Source of the DNA: Dehalococcoidia bacterium
Lineage (GTDB): Bacteria; Chloroflexota; Dehalococcoidia; Bin125
NCBI GenBank assembly: GCA_022825265.1
Contig: JAJDXE010000013.1
Span: 186,001 to 250,000 of the forward strand
Direction: 5' to 3'
Length of the DNA stretch: 64,000 bases
In this document: one piece after another, positions 17,682 to 30,431 of the stretch
Position numbering within the stretch: the stretch's first letter is position 1
Layout: each line of letters begins with the position of its first letter
Notes under the pieces: model-generated
Database searches by the model: none
Told to the model about the DNA's origin: nothing
What the model saw: only the letters and a program-made list of their open reading frames with translations
Translations under genes and position numbers: made by a program

Positions 17682-18515
17682 ATGGCTGCTTTCGGGGCGA
17701 CTTCACTCTTTGCCGACCGGCTCGTGGCGGCGATGGATGCCGCCGACTCTCTGATCTGCGTCGGGCTTGATCCTCAGCCGCAACGTACCTCGGCGGATGA
17801 GATCCTCAGTTTCAATACGCGGGTGATCGAAGCGACAGCCGATCTCGTCTGCGCGTTCAAGCCGCAGTCCGCCTTCTATGAAGCGGGTGGCGACGTTGGC
17901 TGGCAGGCGCTCAAGGGCACGATCGCAACGGTTCGGCGTCTGGCTCCTCATGCGGTAGTGATCCTCGACGCCAAGCGCAATGACATCGGGAACACTGCCG
18001 AGGCCTACGCATCGGCGGCATTCGACTGGTTCGGGGCCGACGCCTTGACCGTCAACGCCTATCTCGGCGGCGACGCGGTTGCGCCATTCCTGCAGCGACC
18101 TGAGTGCGGAGCGTTTGCTCTGTGCCGGACCTCGAATCCCGGCGCCGCCGACTTGCAGTCGCTGGAGATGGCGGACGGCGGGCCTCTGTATCTCACGCTT
18201 GCGGAGCGCGCCCGAGCGTGGGGCGAAGCGCATCATCGCAACCTGGGGCTCGTGGTCGGCGCGACCTGGCCCGATGAACTGGCCCAGGTCCGTGCTCGTT
18301 GTCCGGAGATGCCGATTCTGCTGCCCGGCATCGGAGCGCAGGGCGGCGATCTCGAGGCGTCGGTTGCGGCCGGGGTTGATGCGAGCGGACATGGGCTCCT
18401 GGTCTCGGCATCCAGGTCGGTGATCTATGCGGGTGAAGCGGAGGACATCCGCGCGGAGGCATCCAGGCTGCGCGCTGCGGCGAATGCAGCGAACCCGTAC
18501 CGCGAGACCTCGTGA
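17682..18515 (+). CDS. pyrF: Orotidine 5'-phosphate decarboxylase, type 2
   Basis: A 277-residue OMP decarboxylase, the last step of UMP synthesis. The active-site charged network is seen in VILDAKRNDIGNTAEAYA (D-x-K-R-x-D-I-G-x-T), which identifies the longer type 2 (mycobacterial-like) enzyme. Other family stretches are ICVGLDPQP, FKPQSAFYE and LLPGIGAQGGD. The ATG at 17682 fits the family N-terminus (SLFADRLVAAMDAADSLICVGLDP) and has a TANNNT hexamer 6 bases upstream. The stop overlaps the GTG start of the following MFS gene by 4 bases. No other pyrimidine gene is adjacent. Confidence 0.95.
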   Translation: MAAFGATSLFADRLVAAMDAADSLICVGLDPQPQRTSADEILSFNTRVIEATADLVCAFKPQSAFYEAGGDVGWQALKGTIATVRRLAPHAVVILDAKRNDIGNTAEAYASAAFDWFGADALTVNAYLGGDAVAPFLQRPECGAFALCRTSNPGAADLQSLEMADGGPLYLTLAERARAWGEAHHRNLGLVVGATWPDELAQVRARCPEMPILLPGIGAQGGDLEASVAAGVDASGHGLLVSASRSVIYAGEAEDIRAEASRLRAAANAANPYRETS

Positions 18516-19846
18516 GCTCGGAGGCGCCGTCGGAATCGGGCACAACTCCCGATCCACCGGTCGGACCGCTGTTCCGCAACCGGCCGTTCCTGGCGCTCTG
18601 GTCGGCGACCGGCATTCAACTGACGATCAACTCGGCGATTCAGTTCGTGCTGCTGATCTGGGTGCTCGAGCAGACCGGATCGCCATTCGCTTCGACCTTG
18701 TTGGTGATCTGTCTGGCGGCGCCGCCGGTCGCGACCGGCGCGATCGCCGGGGTGCTGCTCGACCGCTTCGACAAGCGCAAGATCCTGATTGCGGCCGTGA
18801 TCATCCGGGCCGGGCTGACTGCCTTGTTGCTCTTGGCCGACAACGTCTCGGTTGGGGCTGTGTATGCGGTCGCGTTTGGGACAGCTCTAGTCGGACAGTT
18901 TGCGGTGCCAGCCGGCGCCGCGGCGCTGCCCAGATTTGTCGCCCGGCAGCAGCTGCTGTCCGCCAACTCGGCGTTCCAGTTCACAACGACATCGACGCAA
19001 CTGATCGGTCTGGTGGTGCTCGCGCCGATCATGCTCAAAGTGATCGGGTTCGACGCGTCGTACGTCCTCAGCTCTGCTGCGCTCGCGCTGTCGGCCGTGC
19101 TGCTGGCGATGTTGCCGGCGATCAAGCCGTTCGAACGCACGCCGCACCGCGTGTCCGAGGATGTCGGACAGATTCGCGCCGCCTTCGCTGTGATCATCCG
19201 CGACATCCGCTCCACGGGCGATCTCGTCTGGCGTGATCGCCTGACCGCGCTGGCGCTGATCCAGCTCATCTCGGGCGTGATGCTGCTGTTCATGTTCGCC
19301 GTGCTGGTGCCTCAGTTCGTGGAGGAGGTGTTGAGTCGTGAGCCAGAGGATGCCGTCTTCGTCTTCTGGCCGACAGGGTTCGGCGCGCTGCTCGCCCTTG
19401 TTTTCGTGCCGCGTCTGGGTCGGCACGTGCGGGTGATCACGATGGCCTCGGTCGGCCTGGCGGTGATCACCGTGATCGTGACGGTCTTTGGCGTGCTCGA
19501 TTTCCTGCGCGCCTCGGGCTCGACCCAGGACTGGTTGCTGGCGGCGACGCTGATCATGGCGTTCCCGCTGGGGCTGGCCTACGCCATGGTCAACGCTCCG
19601 GCGCAGACGCTGTTGCAGGAGCGAGCGCCGCCCGAGATGCGCGGCCGCCTGTTCTCGACCCAGATGATGCTGGCCAACGCCGTCTCGATGCTGGCGCTGC
19701 TGCTGGTTGGCGGCGTTTCGGATGCGGCCGGGGTTCGCCAGGGATTGTTCCTGCTCGGCGGCGGGCTGTTCGTGATCACGCTCGCCTCGCTCTGGCTCGG
19801 TCGCCAGGGACCGACTCATCCGCCGCCTGAATTGTCGGCGGACTGA
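18512..19846 (+). CDS. MFS transporter, MFS_3-like
   Basis: A 444-residue major-facilitator exporter with about twelve hydrophobic helices. The loop 2-3 motif reads IAGVLLDRFDKRKILIAAV near residues 75-93. The N-terminus NRPFLALWSATGIQLTINSAIQFVLLIWV and the APPEMRGRLFSTQMM stretch between helices 10 and 11 fit the MFS_3 branch, as do the exporters at the left edge of the window, although the sequences are not close. It begins with GTG at 18512 inside the pyrF stop (4-base overlap), so it is probably translated by coupling. Substrate unknown. Confidence 0.88.
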   Translation: MSSEAPSESGTTPDPPVGPLFRNRPFLALWSATGIQLTINSAIQFVLLIWVLEQTGSPFASTLLVICLAAPPVATGAIAGVLLDRFDKRKILIAAVIIRAGLTALLLLADNVSVGAVYAVAFGTALVGQFAVPAGAAALPRFVARQQLLSANSAFQFTTTSTQLIGLVVLAPIMLKVIGFDASYVLSSAALALSAVLLAMLPAIKPFERTPHRVSEDVGQIRAAFAVIIRDIRSTGDLVWRDRLTALALIQLISGVMLLFMFAVLVPQFVEEVLSREPEDAVFVFWPTGFGALLALVFVPRLGRHVRVITMASVGLAVITVIVTVFGVLDFLRASGSTQDWLLAATLIMAFPLGLAYAMVNAPAQTLLQERAPPEMRGRLFSTQMMLANAVSMLALLLVGGVSDAAGVRQGLFLLGGGLFVITLASLWLGRQGPTHPPPELSAD

Positions 19847-19943
19847 TTGGTTGCTGGCCGCGGGCAACTCCATCTACCACAGGCGGCCTACGCTAATCTG
19901 ACACGGCAGTTGTTTCAGAGCGCATATGGAAGGGAACCGCGAC

Positions 19944-20465
19944 ATGAAAGAAGTCACGATCGAAGCCCTTCGCGTCTCGCTGATGAACTACAACCGCGTC
20001 GTCGTGCTCAAAGAGAAAGACGCCGACCGTTACCTGACGATCTACATCGGAGCGGCCGAGGCCGACGCCATCGCGATCCGGCTGCAGAATGTCTCCGTCC
20101 AGCGGCCGATGACGCACGATCTGATGACCAACGTGATGCAGGAGCTCGGAGCCAGCGTGTCGAGGGTGGTTGTGACCGAAGTCCGCAACGATACCTACTA
20201 CGCCCGCGTGTTCCTCGACGTGAACAACGAGCAGGTCGAGATCGATTCCCGCCCATCCGACGCGATTGCGCTGGCCGTCCGCGCTGAAGCGCCGATCTTT
20301 GTCGAGGACGCCGTGATCGACCAGGCCGGCGTGCTGCTCGACGACGAGGGTTTGGTGGCCACCGACGAAGAGGGCCGGCCCGAGCCGGTCAAGCCGGAGG
20401 AGCTCGAGAAGATGTCGGCGTTCCGCGATTTCATCGAGTCGCTCGACATGGACGACTTCGAGTAA
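19944..20465 (+). CDS. Bifunctional nuclease (BFN/DUF151) family protein
   Basis: A 173-residue BFN-family protein. Diagnostic stretches are MKEVTIEALRVSLMNYNRVVVLKEK, YIGAAEADAIAIRLQ, RPMTHDLMTNVM and IDSRPSDAIALAVRAEAPIFV, covering the whole conserved domain. Plant and bacterial members are reported to cut both RNA and DNA; the bacterial role is unclear. The C-terminal 40 residues are acidic and end DMDDFE. The ATG at 19944 is preferred over an in-frame ATG at 19926: GGAAGGGA lies 9 bases upstream and homologues begin at this point. It is monocistronic or upstream of the atp operon, whose promoter follows within 135 bases. Confidence 0.9.
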   Translation: MKEVTIEALRVSLMNYNRVVVLKEKDADRYLTIYIGAAEADAIAIRLQNVSVQRPMTHDLMTNVMQELGASVSRVVVTEVRNDTYYARVFLDVNNEQVEIDSRPSDAIALAVRAEAPIFVEDAVIDQAGVLLDDEGLVATDEEGRPEPVKPEELEKMSAFRDFIESLDMDDFE

Positions 20466-20520
20466 TCCGCGACACAGAACCTTTCACCCGTCCCAAATCG
20501 CTGAGCGCTCCACTTCCGGC

Positions 20521-20549
20521 ATCTTGTCGCAAGTGAACTTTGTGATAAT
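20521..20549 (+). promoter_or_regulatory. Candidate atp operon promoter
   Basis: GATAAT at 20544-20549 is preceded by TG (an extended -10-like TGTGATAAT). A weak -35, ATCTTG, lies 17 bases upstream at 20521-20526. It is placed about 50 bases before atpI, in the only AT-richer patch of the gap. Confidence 0.45.
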
Positions 20550-20599
20550 CTTCGCATTGCTCCGAATACGGGGTGTGCCTCCAGCAGGGAGGAATCCCC

Positions 20600-20910
20600 A
20601 TGAGACAGTGGCCGCCGGCCATGCAGCTCATGGGCATCGGCTGGTACGTGGCCACGTGCATCGTGCTGGGCGTTGTCGGTGGAGTCCTGCTGGACGACGA
20701 GTTGGGCACGGGATTCGCGCTCACTCTGGTCGGACTCGCCCTCGGTTTGGCCTCGGCCGGCTGGGGCGGATACCGAATGTTGCAGGATATGTTCGCTGCA
20801 CAAGCGAACCAGCGTGAAGACGCCGCTGAAGCGCGGCAGCGAGAAGCAGAGCGGCGCCCCCCAAACGACGACGCGCCGGTTGACGACGAACAGGATGAGG
20901 AGGAGCGCGC

Positions 20911-20914
<4 letters not shown>
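20600..20914 (+). CDS. atpI: ATP synthase protein I / AtpZ-like assembly factor
   Basis: A 104-residue small membrane protein with two helices (residues about 10-32 and 37-58) and a charged, Glu/Arg-rich cytoplasmic tail. The GVVGGVLLDDELGTGFALTLVG hairpin matches the AtpI/AtpZ family that opens many atp operons and helps assemble the c-ring or carry Mg2+. The ATG at 20600 is chosen for its strong GGGAGGA ribosome site 6 bases upstream; an upstream in-frame ATG at 20573 lacks one. It overlaps the atpB start by 4 bases. Confidence 0.88.
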
Positions 20915-22805
<1,891 letters not shown>

Positions 22806-22905
22806 CCTGACGCCGCCAGACACTGCCGGGTTTCGCTGCCGGCCGATCGGCTCGCAGCGAGGCTCGCAGGATTGGCAGACGAGACAGACTGATTGGCAGG
22901 ATGGC

Positions 22906-23406
22906 ATGGACGCTCTCGGTCTCAACCTGGCCGGACTGATCACACACTTCATCAGTTTCGGCATCCTGTTCGCCTTGCTGTTCGTGCTGCTCTACAAGCC
23001 GCTCGGTCGGGTGCTCGACGAGCGCCGCAAGCGGATCGAAGAGGGCCTGACCGCCTCGGAGCGCGCCCAGGAGGCGGCCGAGGAGGCGCGGGCCGAAGCT
23101 CGGGCCGAAATCCAGCAGGGCCGTGATGAGGCCCAGCGCCTCGTCGCCCAGGCGCAGGAACTCGCCCAGCGGATCGAGGCCGAAGCGCGTGAGAACGCGG
23201 TCGGCCAGGCGGAACAGTTGATCGAACGGGCCCGCTCGGAGATTGAGCAGGAACGCGATCAGGCCGTCCAGCAGCTGCGCAACGAATTCGCCGGCATGGC
23301 GATCGCCGCGGCCGAGCGCGTGATCGAGCAATCGCTCGACGCCGACGACCATCAGCAGCTGATCGCCGATGTGCTGGCCGAGTCGTCAAACGGCCAGCAG
23401 AACTAG
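22906..23406 (+). CDS. atpF: F1F0 ATP synthase subunit b
   Basis: A 166-residue peripheral-stalk subunit: one N-terminal membrane helix (LITHFISFGILFALLFVLLYKPL, residues 9-31) followed by a long, highly charged helix (RKRIEEGLTASERAQEAAEEARAE...) that dimerises along the stator. The ATG at 22906 is taken from the family N-terminus and an AGG-containing site about 5 bases upstream; the frame is open further back over non-coding-like sequence. It is the fourth gene of the atp operon; atpH follows 39 bases later. Confidence 0.95.
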   Translation: MDALGLNLAGLITHFISFGILFALLFVLLYKPLGRVLDERRKRIEEGLTASERAQEAAEEARAEARAEIQQGRDEAQRLVAQAQELAQRIEAEARENAVGQAEQLIERARSEIEQERDQAVQQLRNEFAGMAIAAAERVIEQSLDADDHQQLIADVLAESSNGQQN

Positions 23407-23445
23407 GCAGAACCAGTAAGGCATGACAGTGAAGCGGAGCGCATC

Positions 23446-23985
23446 GTGGCGTTGAGCGACCCGGCCGCACGACGATACGCGGATGCCGTCTTCGGCATCG
23501 CTCACGACACCGCGTCTCACGATCGATGGTTGTCGGATCTCGACGACATCGCCGCGCTGTTCAGCGAGCCGACCGTCTACGGGTTCCTCGTGTCGACTCG
23601 CGTCCCGCAGTCGGACAAGGAACAGGTGCTGGACAACGCGTTGACCGATGTGCAGAGCAACGCCGCGAACTTCGCCAAACTGCTCGTCCGCAAGCGCCGC
23701 GCCAATCTTGCGACACAAATCATCGAGGCCTTCCGCGAGCGCCTGAACAGCGTGCGCAACGTCGCCGAGGCGAACGTGACGACCGCCGTGCCGCTCTCGG
23801 AAGAGGCGCGCACTGCGGTCGCGGAGGCTGTCCGGCGCTATACCAACGCCGACACGGTCACGCTCTACGAAACCGTCGATCAACAGATCATCGGCGGCGC
23901 GGTCGTCAAGATCGGCGACCGCATCATCGACGGGTCTGTGCGTACTCGGCTCTCAACCATGCGCCGCTCCCTGGCGCAGGGCTAA
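23446..23985 (+). CDS. atpH: F1F0 ATP synthase subunit delta
   Basis: A 179-residue stator subunit. The N-terminal helical bundle has [14 protein letters not shown]. The C-terminal signature is [30 protein letters not shown], diagnostic for AtpH/OSCP, which joins subunit b to the top of F1. GTG start at 23446 with GGAG about 8 bases upstream. Length is typical. atpA starts 22 bases after the stop with its own AAGGAG. Confidence 0.95.
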   Translation: MALSDPAARRYADAVFGIAHDTASHDRWLSDLDDIAALFSEPTVYGFLVSTRVPQSDKEQVLDNALTDVQSNAANFAKLLVRKRRANLATQIIEAFRERLNSVRNVAEANVTTAVPLSEEARTAVAEAVRRYTNADTVTLYETVDQQIIGGAVVKIGDRIIDGSVRTRLSTMRRSLAQG

Positions 23986-24007
23986 TCACAGCGAAGGAGT
24001 CAGCATC

Positions 24008-25534
<1,527 letters not shown>

Positions 25535-25586
25535 GGACATTGAGCCGGCAGGCGCTGCGCAGAGCAACTGAGAGTAGTAGGGGTCG

Positions 25587-26468
25587 ATGGCCAACACCCG
25601 CGAAATCCGCCGACGAATCCAATCGGTCGAGAACACGGCCAAGATCACCAACGCGATCCAGCTCGTGGCGGCGTCGAAGATGCGCCGCGCCCAGGACCGC
25701 GCGCTCCAGGCTCGACCCTACGCCGAGAAGATGCAGTCCGTGCTCGGTCACCTCTCCGGCGTCGCCGGCGATCCCGAGACCGCGCATCCGCTGCTCGAAC
25801 GCCGCGATATCAACGAAACCGCCGTGATCCTGATCACGCCCGACCGCGGACTCTGCGGGGGCCTGATCGCCAACCTCGAACGTCACACCGGCGAGATCGT
25901 CCTCGGCCCCGAGGCCGGCGGCTCGGGCGATATCTCAATGATTCCGGTCGGCCGCAAGGGCGGCGACTACTTTCAGCGCTTCGGCATCGACTTCCGCGCC
26001 CGGTTCCAGGAGCTCGGCGACTACCCCGGCCTGGCCGAGACCCAGCCGATCTCCCGCATTGCGATCGACGACTACACCGAAGGCCGCGTCGACCGGGTGC
26101 TGCTGGTCTACGCCTCGTTCGTCAACACCGTCTCGCAGGTGCCGGTCACGGTCCCGATCCTCCCGGTCGAACCGCCCCAGGCCGAGGACGCAGACTCATC
26201 AGGTGAGACGCAGTACATCTTCGAGCCCTCCCCGCAGGAGGTGCTCGCCGACCTGCTGCCTCGCTATGTCGACCTGCTCGTTTACCAGGCAGTGCTCGAG
26301 GCGGCAGCCTCCGAGCAATCGGCCCGTATGGTCGCGATGCGCAACGCGACCGACGCGGCGAACGACATGATTGCCGACCTCACACTCGTCTACAACAAGG
26401 CCCGCCAGGAGCAGATCACTTCCGAACTGCTCGACATCACCGGCGGCGTCGAGGCGCTCAAGGGCTAA
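25587..26468 (+). CDS. atpG: F1F0 ATP synthase subunit gamma
   Basis: A 293-residue gamma subunit, the central shaft. The N-terminal helix (NTREIRRRIQSVENTAKITNAIQLVAASKMRRAQ) and the C-terminal helix (MRNATDAANDMIADLTLVYNKARQEQITSELLDITGG) are the conserved coiled-coil pair. DRGLCGGLIAN near residue 90 is the family motif. A slightly acidic loop (QAEDADSSGETQ) lies near 205. Start at 25587. Unusually, atpD does not follow directly: a HAD phosphatase gene sits in between, starting 4 bases after this stop. Confidence 0.97.
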   Translation: MANTREIRRRIQSVENTAKITNAIQLVAASKMRRAQDRALQARPYAEKMQSVLGHLSGVAGDPETAHPLLERRDINETAVILITPDRGLCGGLIANLERHTGEIVLGPEAGGSGDISMIPVGRKGGDYFQRFGIDFRARFQELGDYPGLAETQPISRIAIDDYTEGRVDRVLLVYASFVNTVSQVPVTVPILPVEPPQAEDADSSGETQYIFEPSPQEVLADLLPRYVDLLVYQAVLEAAASEQSARMVAMRNATDAANDMIADLTLVYNKARQEQITSELLDITGGVEALKG

Positions 26469-26472
26469 CACG

Positions 26473-27150
26473 ATGCCGACTGGCTTCTCAGCAGTGATCT
26501 TCGACATGGACGGCGTCCTGCTCGACTCCGAGCCGTTGCACTACGAGGCCGTCCGGCTGATCCTCGAAGAGCAAGGCGTCGAATTCCCGATCGAGGACTA
26601 CTTTCGCTATCTCGGCACCACGCTGACCAGCACCTGGGACGATCTCTGCGAGCGCTACCCGATTGCGATGTACTTCGAGCAGTTCGAAGCTCGCTACAAC
26701 GCCGACGTACTCAAGCAGTACCAGGCTGGCGCGCCCCTGATTCGCGGCGCTCGTGAATTGGTTGAGCAACTGCGAAACGCCGGAGTGCCAATCGCCGTCG
26801 CCAGCTCGTCCCATCGAGAGTGGGTCGAGGCGGCCCTGACCGGCGCCGGACTGCGCGACTACTTCGACCAGACCACCGCCGGCAACGAAGTCTCGATGGG
26901 CAAACCGTCGCCCGAGATCTACCTGAAGGCGGCTGAGAAACTCGGCTTCGATCCGGCCAACTGCGTCGCGATCGAGGACGCGCCCGCGGGCGTGGAGTCC
27001 GCCAAGGCCGCCGGCATGAGCGTCGTCTTGGTGCGCAGTGAATTGACCAACGACCTCGATCTCGCCTCTGACTGGCAGGTCGATGATCTGACAGAATTCA
27101 AACTCACATGGCTGTCCAACCCGTCCGCCAAGCTGGCGGGCATCGGGTAG
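26473..27150 (+). CDS. HAD-superfamily phosphatase, beta-phosphoglucomutase-like
   Basis: A 225-residue HAD hydrolase. Motif I FDMDGVLLDSEP (nucleophile D11, acid/base D13), motif II AVASSSHRE, the motif III lysine in GKPSPEIYLKAAEKLG and motif IV IEDAPAGVESAKAAGM are all present. The cap domain is of the beta-phosphoglucomutase/phosphatase type. Substrates of this branch are small phosphorylated sugars or similar compounds. It lies inside the atp operon between atpG (4 bases) and atpD (24 bases), same strand, so it is certainly co-transcribed. The position is unusual and no functional link to ATP synthase is known to me. Confidence 0.92.
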   Translation: MPTGFSAVIFDMDGVLLDSEPLHYEAVRLILEEQGVEFPIEDYFRYLGTTLTSTWDDLCERYPIAMYFEQFEARYNADVLKQYQAGAPLIRGARELVEQLRNAGVPIAVASSSHREWVEAALTGAGLRDYFDQTTAGNEVSMGKPSPEIYLKAAEKLGFDPANCVAIEDAPAGVESAKAAGMSVVLVRSELTNDLDLASDWQVDDLTEFKLTWLSNPSAKLAGIG

Positions 27151-28584
<1,434 letters not shown>

Positions 28585-28616
28585 CCGGCATTTGCATCGG
28601 CTAGGGGGACGCCATC

Positions 28617-29060
28617 ATGCCGCTCACGCTCGAGATCATCACCGGCGAGCGCCGCCTGCTCCGCCAGGAGGACGTCGACGAGGTCATCGCGCCCGGTTCG
28701 CTCGGCGAGCTTGGCATCCTGCCCAACCACGCGCCGTTGATTACATCTCTCGCTCCCGGCGAGTTGCGTGTCAAGAAGGACAACGGCGTCGAGGAGTACT
28801 TCGTTAGCGGAGGCTTCCTCGAAGTCCACTCGGACGAAGTCACCGTCCTCGCCGACGCAGCGGAGCATGGCTCGGAAATCGACGCTGAGCGCGCAGAAGC
28901 TGCCCGCCAGCGAGCGCAGGAGCGGCTGGACCAGGCCACCGATGCCGACCGCGCCCGGGCTCAGGCCTCGCTGGCCCGCTCGTTGCAGCGCTTGCGCGTG
29001 CTGGAGCACCGTCGCCGCCGAGGAGGCGGTGGCCGTGAGATGGGCCGGCCCACCGGCTAA
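28617..29060 (+). CDS. atpC: F1F0 ATP synthase subunit epsilon
   Basis: A 147-residue epsilon subunit. The N-terminal beta-sandwich (LEIITGERRLLRQEDVDEVIAPGSLGELGILPNHAPLITSL) is clear, followed by the C-terminal helical hairpin. The C-terminal part continues into a basic, Gly-rich tail (RRRRGGGGRE) slightly longer than usual. It regulates rotation and links the shaft to the c-ring. An AGGGGG site precedes the ATG. It is the last ATP synthase gene; murA begins 38 bases after the stop with its own promoter-like hexamer. Confidence 0.96.
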   Translation: MPLTLEIITGERRLLRQEDVDEVIAPGSLGELGILPNHAPLITSLAPGELRVKKDNGVEEYFVSGGFLEVHSDEVTVLADAAEHGSEIDAERAEAARQRAQERLDQATDADRARAQASLARSLQRLRVLEHRRRRGGGGREMGRPTG

Positions 29061-29086
29061 CGGCCTCAGTCGATCGGGATGCCAGC

Positions 29087-29092
29087 TACAGT
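29087..29092 (+). promoter_or_regulatory. Candidate leaderless promoter (-10 hexamer) of murA
   Basis: TACAGT ends 6 bases before the murA ATG at 29099 and no Shine-Dalgarno is present. This gives murA a start of its own just after the atp operon. Confidence 0.5.
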
Positions 29093-29098
29093 CAGCGT

Positions 29099-30394
29099 AT
29101 GAGCGCCGACGCCGAGCCTTTTTTCCGAATCACCGGCCAGCGCCGTCTCAGCGGCGAACTGCGCGTCAACGGCGGCAAGAACGCCGCGCTGCCCTGCCTC
29201 GCCGCAGCGCTCTTGAGCGACGAACCGTCGCGTCTGCGCAGAGTCCCCGATATCGAGGATGTGCACCGGTTCCTGGAAATCCTCTCCGCGCTCGGAGTGG
29301 AGTCGGACGTTGCGGCCGACGAAGTAGTCGTCCGACCCTCCGGCGTGTGCAGCGGCAGCCCGCCCGACGGTCTGGCGGCCGCGCTGCGCGCCTCGTTCCT
29401 GGTGATGGGGCCGTTGCTGGCCAGGACCGGCCAGGCGAGCTGTGGCGCGCCCGGCGGCGACGTAATCGGCGCGCGGCCACTGGACGTTCACCTGGCTGGA
29501 TTCCGAGCCCTGGGCGCCGATGTCGAATCAATCGGAGGGCGTACCGTCGCCACGGCGCCGCGCGGCCTGCGCGGCGCGACCATCGTGCTCGACTACCCGA
29601 GCGTTCTCGGCACCGAGAACCTCCTGCTTGCCGCAGTCCTGGCTCAGGGACAGACCCGCATCGTCAACGCGGCCATGGAGCCGGAAATCGTCTGCGTGGC
29701 CGACATGCTGAACCGCATGGGCGCGCGAATCTTCGGGGCCGGGCACAACACGATCACCATCGACGGCGTTGAGCAACTGTCTGGAGCCGACCACGAGTTG
29801 ATCCCCGACCGAATCGAGACCGGCACGCTGCTGATTGCTGCGGCCGCCACCCGAGGCGACATCTGCCTGCAGGGCGTGCGCCCCGATCATCTCGAGGCGC
29901 TCTTGAGCAAGCTGGCCGATATCGGCGCGACCATCCGCCGAAGCGCTGATCAGCTTGACATCGCAGTCCCGTCGGACGCACAACTCATGGCAACCAATCT
30001 GCAGGCCTTGCCCTATCCCGGCTTCGCGACCGACCTCCAGGCGCCGATCTCCGCCTTGCTCACACAGGTCGCGGGGACGTCGATCGTGCACGAGCGTGTC
30101 TTCGAGAACCGGATGCAGCACCTCGACGAACTGAGGAAGTTCGGCGCCAACATCATCGCCGGCGGCGCTGCCCCGGTGATCATCGGTCCGACCCCGCTCT
30201 CCGGCGCAGTCGTGCGAGGCACCGACATCCGCGCGACGGCTGCTTTGATCGTGGCGGCGCTCAGCGCCGAGGGACAGAGCCGCATCTTCGGGGTTGACCA
30301 TCTGTCGCGCGGCTACACCGATCTGGCCGAACAACTCAGGGATCTTGGAGCCGATATTGAGTTGGCGCAGAGCGCCGATACACTGACCAACTGA
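29099..30394 (+). CDS. murA: UDP-N-acetylglucosamine enolpyruvyl transferase, Cys-to-Asp type
   Basis: The 431-residue MurA, the first committed step of peptidoglycan synthesis. Family stretches include LRVNGGKNAALPCLAAALLS, LDYPSVLGTENLLLAAVLAQG and the repeated inside-out barrel pattern. The catalytic loop reads APGGDVIGARPLDVHL: the cysteine of the canonical GGCxIGxRP is replaced by Asp at residue 121. A Cys lies six residues earlier but not at the active position. Asp at this site is known from Mycobacterium tuberculosis and Chlamydia, where the enzyme works but is not alkylated by fosfomycin. The ATG at 29099 lacks a ribosome site and appears leaderless. Confidence 0.95.
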   Translation: MSADAEPFFRITGQRRLSGELRVNGGKNAALPCLAAALLSDEPSRLRRVPDIEDVHRFLEILSALGVESDVAADEVVVRPSGVCSGSPPDGLAAALRASFLVMGPLLARTGQASCGAPGGDVIGARPLDVHLAGFRALGADVESIGGRTVATAPRGLRGATIVLDYPSVLGTENLLLAAVLAQGQTRIVNAAMEPEIVCVADMLNRMGARIFGAGHNTITIDGVEQLSGADHELIPDRIETGTLLIAAAATRGDICLQGVRPDHLEALLSKLADIGATIRRSADQLDIAVPSDAQLMATNLQALPYPGFATDLQAPISALLTQVAGTSIVHERVFENRMQHLDELRKFGANIIAGGAAPVIIGPTPLSGAVVRGTDIRATAALIVAALSAEGQSRIFGVDHLSRGYTDLAEQLRDLGADIELAQSADTLTN

Positions 30395-30431
30395 CTACGC
30401 TGAATGAACCGATTGACCTGATACGGAAATT

